Assembly: GCF_009882985.1 (NCBI RefSeq) | Contig: NZ_WTUZ01000039.1 | Span: forward strand, 604,129-668,128 | From: Paenibacillus silvestris | GTDB taxonomy: Bacteria; Bacillota; Bacilli; Paenibacillales; NBRC-103111 | DNA length: 64,000 bases | Direction of reading: 5' to 3' | In this document: in pieces, positions 59,513-64,000 of the stretch | Layout of the letters: the number at the start of each line of letters is the position of its first letter | Position numbering within the stretch: position 1 is the first letter of the stretch | Notes under the pieces: generated by a model | Told to the model about the DNA's origin: nothing | Seen by the model: only the letters and a program-made list of their open reading frames with translations | Databases searched by the model: none | Translations under genes and position numbers: made by a program

Positions 59513-61804
59513 ATGATGACGAAGAGCAGTGTATTGGGATACCCACGTATTGGTGAAGATCGCGAATGGAAGAAAGCTTTGGAAGCATTCTGGTCAGGCA
59601 AGCTTGAAGAGGCTGAATTCCAAGCTCGGTTGCAAGAAATACGTTTGAATCATTTGCGTAAACAGCAAGAGAAGGGGATCGATTTGATTCCGGTTAATGA
59701 TTTCAGTTATTACGATCATATCCTGGATACAGCCGCTATGTTCGGAATTATCCCGAAACGCTTCTCTTATGAGGGTGGCGCTGTACCTTTATCAGTTTAT
59801 TATGGCGTAGCTCGTGGAACGAAGGGGGCCGCAGCAAGCGAAATGACGAAGTGGTTTAACACGAACTATCACTATATCGTCCCTGAATTGACGGATGCTT
59901 CGCCTGTGCTTACGGAGAATAAACCTCTTGCAGCATATAGAGAAGCTAAGGAAAAGCTTGGTATCGAAGGAAAACCTGTCATTGTTGGACCATTGACTTT
60001 CCTCAAGCTTTCTAAAGGGTATAGTGCATCAGAGACGGATACATGGTTGGAGCGATTGGTTCCGCTTTATGTCCAAGTTCTCCAAGAACTTGCCGAAGAG
60101 GGCGTACAGTGGGTACAAATAGATGAACCAATTCTTGTAACCAAATTAAGCCAGGATGATTTACAGCGGTTGACGAAAATTTATGAAACGATTGCTGCAG
60201 CTGTTCCGAGCCTTAACATCATGCTGCAAACCTATTTTGAATCGGTAGAGAACTATACTGACATTGTAAAATTACCGGTTAAAGGAATTGGACTTGATTT
60301 CGTACATGGATACAAAGGCAATCTAGTAGCCATCAAAACGCTTGGTTTCCCAGCTGACAAGGTGTTAGGTGCAGGTGTTATTGACGGACGCGGTATTTGG
60401 AAAGCGTCGCTTCGTGAGAAGCTGGAGCTGCTTACTGCGCTAACTAAACTCGTAACTCCAGATCGTCTTATTGTACAGTCCTCATGCAGCCTACTTCATG
60501 TTCCTGTAACGACTGCACGCGAGACAAAACTTACATCCGAATTGAAAAATGCTCTTGCATTTGCAGATGAAAAGCTCGGTGAGCTTGTTCTTTTAACGAA
60601 AGCATTAGCTTCAAGCTCCGAAAGCGATATAGATGAAATAATCAAAAGTGAAGCTGCTATCCAAGCTTTGCAGCAGTCTGAGGAACGCAACCGCGTTAAC
60701 ATTCAGCAAGCTGTCGCAGCGTTAAACAATCAGCAACCTGAGCGTTCCCATCCATTTGCCGAGCGTCATCAAGCTCAACAGGCCAAATGGCAGCTGCCTA
60801 TTTTTCCGACTACGACAATCGGTAGCTTTCCGCAATCCGCAGAAGTGCGCAAAGCGCGTCAATCGTGGCGTAAGGGCGAGTGGAACAACGAGCAGTATGC
60901 GCAATATATCCGTGATCAGATCGACACTTGGGTTGATTTGCAAGAAGAGATCGGTTTGGATGTGCTCGTACACGGAGAGTTTGAACGTACCGACATGGTT
61001 GAATTCTTTGGAGAAAAGCTGGCTGGTTTTGCTTTTACACAGAATGGCTGGGTACAGTCCTATGGTTCACGCTGCGTGAAGCCGCCAGTTATTTTCGGAG
61101 ATGTGGCGTTCACGGGTGAAATGACGGTTGAAGAAACGAAGTATGCGCAGTCCAAAACTTCCCGTCCTGTCAAAGGGATGCTCACAGGTCCGATTACCAT
61201 CATGAACTGGTCGTTCGTTCGTGACGATATCCCGCGTGAGCAGATTGCTTATCAATTGGCTTATGCGCTGAGACAAGAAGTGGAGGCTCTTGAGCAAGCA
61301 GGCATTGGCATGATTCAAGTCGATGAGCCAGCTGTTCGCGAAGGATTGCCGCTGAAAGAAGAAGAGCAAGCTGACTACCTTGCATGGGCGGTCAAGGCTT
61401 TCCGCATCACCACTTGCACCGTACATGAAACAACACAAATCCATACACATATGTGCTATTGCGAGTTTCATGACATGATTGACTCCATTGAAGCGATGGA
61501 TGCTGATGTTATTTCTATCGAGACATCCCGCAGCCATGGTGAATTGATTCATAGTTTTGAGCTAAATACTTACAAGCTAGGCATCGGTTTAGGGGTGTAT
61601 GATATCCATAGTCCACGTGTTCCAAGTGTAGAAGAAATGACGGGTATGATCGAACGAGCACTACGCGTATTGGACGCTCGATTGTTCTGGATTAATCCGG
61701 ATTGCGGACTGAAAACACGTGGTCTTGAAGAGACAGTTGCCTCCTTGCGCAACATGGTTGAAGCGACGAAGATTGCTCGTGAGAATCATGCTGCAACGGT
61801 GTAA
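59513..61804 (+). CDS. metE: Cobalamin-independent methionine synthase
   Basis: 763 residues, full length. The enzyme transfers the methyl group of 5-methyltetrahydropteroyl-triglutamate to homocysteine without B12. The zinc-binding residues lie in H-T-H-M-C-Y-C-E-F and I-N-P-D-C-G-L-K-T-R, and the second-barrel landmarks I-G-S-F-P-Q and V-H-G-E-F-E-R are present. GAGGGG lies 5 nt before ATG 59513; ATG 59516 is a close alternative. It is the first gene after the B12-uptake operon and shares its upstream region with glyA. No strong terminator separates it from the LysR gene, so read-through from the riboswitch operon may add to its expression. Confidence 0.98.
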   Translation: MMTKSSVLGYPRIGEDREWKKALEAFWSGKLEEAEFQARLQEIRLNHLRKQQEKGIDLIPVNDFSYYDHILDTAAMFGIIPKRFSYEGGAVPLSVYYGVARGTKGAAASEMTKWFNTNYHYIVPELTDASPVLTENKPLAAYREAKEKLGIEGKPVIVGPLTFLKLSKGYSASETDTWLERLVPLYVQVLQELAEEGVQWVQIDEPILVTKLSQDDLQRLTKIYETIAAAVPSLNIMLQTYFESVENYTDIVKLPVKGIGLDFVHGYKGNLVAIKTLGFPADKVLGAGVIDGRGIWKASLREKLELLTALTKLVTPDRLIVQSSCSLLHVPVTTARETKLTSELKNALAFADEKLGELVLLTKALASSSESDIDEIIKSEAAIQALQQSEERNRVNIQQAVAALNNQQPERSHPFAERHQAQQAKWQLPIFPTTTIGSFPQSAEVRKARQSWRKGEWNNEQYAQYIRDQIDTWVDLQEEIGLDVLVHGEFERTDMVEFFGEKLAGFAFTQNGWVQSYGSRCVKPPVIFGDVAFTGEMTVEETKYAQSKTSRPVKGMLTGPITIMNWSFVRDDIPREQIAYQLAYALRQEVEALEQAGIGMIQVDEPAVREGLPLKEEEQADYLAWAVKAFRITTCTVHETTQIHTHMCYCEFHDMIDSIEAMDADVISIETSRSHGELIHSFELNTYKLGIGLGVYDIHSPRVPSVEEMTGMIERALRVLDARLFWINPDCGLKTRGLEETVASLRNMVEATKIARENHAATV

Positions 61805-61828
61805 TTCGTTAGATACAGAAATATAGTT

Positions 61829-61866
61829 AAAAGAGCAGACCTGCGATTGCAGCTGCTCTTTTTTTT
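61829..61866 (+). terminator. Intrinsic terminator after metE
   Basis: AAAGAGCAG pairs with CTGCTCTTT around an inner GC pair and a GATT loop, followed by a T run. Confidence 0.9.
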
Positions 61867-61967
61867 ATCGAGAGAGGGCCTGTGCAGCATAGTTTTGTCG
61901 CTTCCCGAATACTTCAAGTATGAGCATAGAATTTCCAGAGCATGCTTCGAAATAGGGGGAGAACAAG

Positions 61968-63437
61968 GTGAAGAAACAAGTACTTATTTGCTTGATGTTA
62001 GGTTTAGTTCTCACGTTGTCAGCCTGTCTGTCGTCCAAAGACGCTTTGACCACACCGAATGTAGCGGAGCAGCCTTCTGTAACCACCCCAGAGCCTACAC
62101 CCACGCTGACGCCCGCACCAACACCTATGGCATCGCCCTCAGCTTCTCCCATCGCGCTCTCGCCTACGCCGGCAGCAACACAAGCACCTGGGTTTAACCC
62201 CCCAACGCACTTTGACTATCCAGATGCGGTACGCGGAATTTATGTAACAGGTTGGTCAGCTGGCGGGGAACGTATGTCTAAACTCCTTTCACTCGTTGAT
62301 AACACGGATTTAAATGCCATGGTAATAGATATGAAGGATGATGATGGCTATATCACGTTTAAGCCGGAGGGGAAGCTTGCTGAATTTGGCCAGTCTTACA
62401 TCAAGGATCCCAAAGTGCTTTTGAAAACACTCGAGGAGCATAAAATCTATCCGATTGCTCGAATCGTCGTCTTTAAGGATACGGTTATGGCCAAAAAACG
62501 GTCGGACCTTTCTTTTATAGATGGCAGCAGCATTTGGCGTAATTCGAATGGGGATAGTTTTATCAATCCATTTCTTAAAGAAACGTGGGAGCATAATGTT
62601 GAAGTAGCCAAATTAGCTGCAGAACTTGGTTTTAAAGAGATCCAATTTGATTATGTTCGCTTCCCGGAGGGCTTTGAAAGCAGAGACAGTGTCCTTAAAT
62701 ACGCAATGGGTGATTACAAGGATAAGAAACCTATGAAGTTTGTGCAGCAGGAAAAGGACTACGCTGAGGCTACTAAGAAGTACCAAGATGATCTAGCTTC
62801 CTTCGAATTAAAATTGGCAGAGGCTGTGAATGCCTACAATGTAGAGAAGAACGATGCCAATAAAAAAGTTATGGATGATGCCCAAAAGAGCGTGTCTGAC
62901 CTTAAAAAAGGAGCTCCCAAAGCGCCGGATTTTAGTGATAAGGCACGTATGACACAGCTTCGTGTTGATGCAGTCAGCGATTTTGTTGCCTATGCCAAAG
63001 ACCAACTTAAACCGTACGGCGTAGATGTCTCTGTTGATATATTCGGGTACACAGCCACATTGCCTGAGGCTCCAGGTATCGGCCAGAATTTTAATCGCAT
63101 CTCTAGCTCGGTAGATGTAATTTCATCTATGATTTATCCGAGCCATTGGTCTAGCGGTTATTTCGGCATCGCAAAACCTGACAAAGAACCGTATAACCTT
63201 GTGGCTGAGTATATGAAGGCAGAGAAAGCGAAGTTTGCGCAGCTCCAGTCTCCACCGCAATCGCGTCCTTGGATTCAAGACTTTACAGCAAGCTGGTTAG
63301 GGGCCGGCAATTACATCAAATACGGCAAGCCTGAGGTAGATGCACAAATTAAAGCTTTGCACGATGCAGGTGTTCAGGAGTACCTTATATGGAACGCAAA
63401 CAATAACTATTCAGAGGGTGTGACCTATATTCCGTAA
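61968..63437 (+). CDS. Lipoprotein, putative glycoside hydrolase (DUF4015/COG1306 type)
   Basis: 489 residues. The signal peptide ends at L-S-A-C-L (Cys near residue 19), followed by a T/P-rich linker to about 78. The catalytic-type barrel begins R-G-I-Y-V-T-G-W and has M-V-I-D-M-K-D-D-D-G, Q-F-D-Y-V-R-F-P-E-G, D-V-S-V-D-I-F-G-Y and W-I-Q-D-F, the hallmarks of the family. Between ~240 and 325 lies a Lys/Ala/Asp-rich segment likely to form a coiled coil, inserted within the barrel. GTG 61968 follows AGGGGGAGAAC. It stands alone between metE and the rRNA operon. A role on cell-wall or exopolysaccharide glycans is a guess. Confidence 0.8.
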   Translation: MKKQVLICLMLGLVLTLSACLSSKDALTTPNVAEQPSVTTPEPTPTLTPAPTPMASPSASPIALSPTPAATQAPGFNPPTHFDYPDAVRGIYVTGWSAGGERMSKLLSLVDNTDLNAMVIDMKDDDGYITFKPEGKLAEFGQSYIKDPKVLLKTLEEHKIYPIARIVVFKDTVMAKKRSDLSFIDGSSIWRNSNGDSFINPFLKETWEHNVEVAKLAAELGFKEIQFDYVRFPEGFESRDSVLKYAMGDYKDKKPMKFVQQEKDYAEATKKYQDDLASFELKLAEAVNAYNVEKNDANKKVMDDAQKSVSDLKKGAPKAPDFSDKARMTQLRVDAVSDFVAYAKDQLKPYGVDVSVDIFGYTATLPEAPGIGQNFNRISSSVDVISSMIYPSHWSSGYFGIAKPDKEPYNLVAEYMKAEKAKFAQLQSPPQSRPWIQDFTASWLGAGNYIKYGKPEVDAQIKALHDAGVQEYLIWNANNNYSEGVTYIP

Positions 63438-63440
63438 AAA

Positions 63441-63491
63441 GCTGCGGCTGTCTTGGGCAATTTTTGTTGTCCTAGGTGGCCGTCTTTTTTG
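63441..63491 (+). terminator. Imperfect hairpin after the DUF4015 gene
   Basis: GGCTGTC...GGGCAA can pair with TTGTCC...GGCCG around a T-rich loop, followed by TCTTTTTT. The stem is broken, so the call is tentative. Confidence 0.45.
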
Positions 63492-63504
63492 CGGAAAAAA
63501 GTGC

Positions 63505-63533
63505 TTGTGTTACCTAGATATCCATGGTATATT
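63505..63533 (+). promoter_or_regulatory. rRNA operon promoter P1
   Basis: TTGTGT and TATATT are 17 bp apart, within GTGCTTG...CATGGTATATTA. An identical arrangement lies exactly 100 bp downstream. Confidence 0.75.
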
Positions 63534-63604
63534 ATGAAACCTGTCTTACAAGAAGTGAGAAATAACTTGTTGAATAGATGGGAAAAAAGATTTGAAAAAA
63601 GTGC

Positions 63605-63633
63605 TTGCAATTGAAATTCTTACATGGTATATT
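63605..63633 (+). promoter_or_regulatory. rRNA operon promoter P2
   Basis: TTGCAA and TATATT are 17 bp apart, within GTGCTTG...CATGGTATATTA. It is the stronger of the two tandem promoters by -35 match. Confidence 0.85.
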
Positions 63634-63674
63634 ACTTCTCGCTGCTTCGGTAACGCGGCAGAGAACGAAAGAAA

Positions 63675-63690
63675 TTGATCTTTGAAAACT
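63675..63690 (+). promoter_or_regulatory. boxA-like antitermination element in the rRNA leader
   Basis: TTGATCTTTGAAAACT resembles the boxA element of firmicute rRNA leaders. Confidence 0.7.
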
Positions 63691-63815
63691 GAACAACGAG
63701 TGAGTAAGCACAGTCGAGTAATCGACTTTAAAGAGATGAATAATCTCGCTAGCAAGTCAATGAGCTATTAAGCTTTCAGATATAAAGACGAGCGATCGTC
63801 TGACCCTTAACGGGG

Positions 63816-63868
63816 TCCCCGAAAAGTAATCGGAATTCTCTACGGAGGTTCGCTTCACTTTTTGGGGA
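63816..63868 (+). other. 16S rRNA 5' processing stem
   Basis: TCCCCGAAAAGT pairs with ACTTTTTGGGGA (one G-A mismatch) just before the mature 5' end, as in precursors cut before 16S maturation. Confidence 0.55.
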
Positions 63869-63872
63869 GATC

Positions 63873-64000
63873 TTTATGGAGAGTTTGATCCTGGCTCAGG
63901 ACGAACGCTGGCGGCGTGCCTAATACATGCAAGTCGAGCGGAGCACTTCGGTGCTTAGCGGCGGACGGGTGAGTAACACGTAGGCAACCTGCCTATAAGA
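63873..64000 (+). rRNA. rrs: 16S ribosomal RNA, 5' fragment (cut by window end)
   Basis: The 5' end TTTATGGAGAGTTTGATCC is followed by the universal CTGGCTCAGGACGAACGCTG and GTGCCTAATACATGCAAGTC blocks, the V1 hairpin AGCACTTCGGTGCT, and GGACGGGTGAGTAACACGTA. The pattern GTAGGCAACCTGCCTATAAGA is typical of Paenibacillus-like 16S. The mature start is estimated by alignment to the Bacillus 16S 5' end. Confidence 0.97.

Noticed and set aside
63434..63872. tRNA genes in the rRNA leader
   Set aside because: No cloverleaf with a TTCGANTC arm or a conserved acceptor end is visible; the region fits promoters, boxA and a processing stem.
1..64000. CRISPR arrays, prophage or intact transposase genes
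   Set aside because: I found no regularly spaced repeats with unique spacers, and no transposase, integrase or phage structural genes; the repeats seen are short non-coding families.

Overview
The window looks like a chromosomal segment of a Paenibacillus-type firmicute. The evidence is the start of a 16S rRNA gene at the right edge, many strong AGGAGG ribosome binding sites, an SLH-domain cell-wall protein, and many Lpl/Ytc-type carbohydrate ABC transporters paired with membrane-bound AraC regulators. Nearly all genes lie on the + strand. The exception is a three-gene zinc-type operon at about 37.8-40.8 kb.

Positions 1-36.9 kb are a carbohydrate island of four modules. (i) The end of a solute-binding lipoprotein gene is followed by GntR, a YesM-type histidine kinase, a YesN-type response regulator and a second GntR. 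(ii) A rhamnogalacturonan module holds two permeases, a binding protein, a membrane AraC regulator, a YetA-like exo-rhamnogalacturonan lyase, an FG-GAP propeller protein and a GH105-type hydrolase. (iii) An AraC regulator, binding protein and two permeases are followed by a large GH2 enzyme. (iv) A permease, binding protein, AraC regulator, second permease and a sulfatase form the last module. The gaps between modules carry related non-coding repeats (families A, B and C) and hairpins.

Positions 37-50 kb are a metal region. A COG0523 GTPase / YcgR-like permease / YcgQ-like protein operon (- strand) is divergent from znuC-znuB-znuA and a second COG0523 GTPase. Each direction has a good SigA promoter with a Zur-like box over or just after the start point. 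A five-gene Nik/Opp-type ABC importer follows.

Positions 50-62 kb hold the most interesting logic. A cobalamin riboswitch with a terminator precedes a tight five-gene operon. It encodes a secreted alpha/alpha-barrel protein with three SLH domains, a membrane-tethered DUF4430 protein, EcfT, a single polypeptide that fuses both ECF ATPases to an S component, and a LysR regulator. The first two resemble the alpha and beta domains of animal intrinsic factor/transcobalamin placed on separate proteins. The next gene is metE (B12-independent methionine synthase). About 80 bp upstream of metE matches the region upstream of glyA, with a CTAG-centred dyad at the same distance (about -65) from a weak promoter, as expected for a LysR-type activator. 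I infer that B12 shortage switches on both B12 capture and a regulator that activates the B12-free methionine route.

The right end (63.4-64.0 kb) holds tandem rRNA promoters, a boxA-like leader and the first ~128 nt of 16S rRNA.
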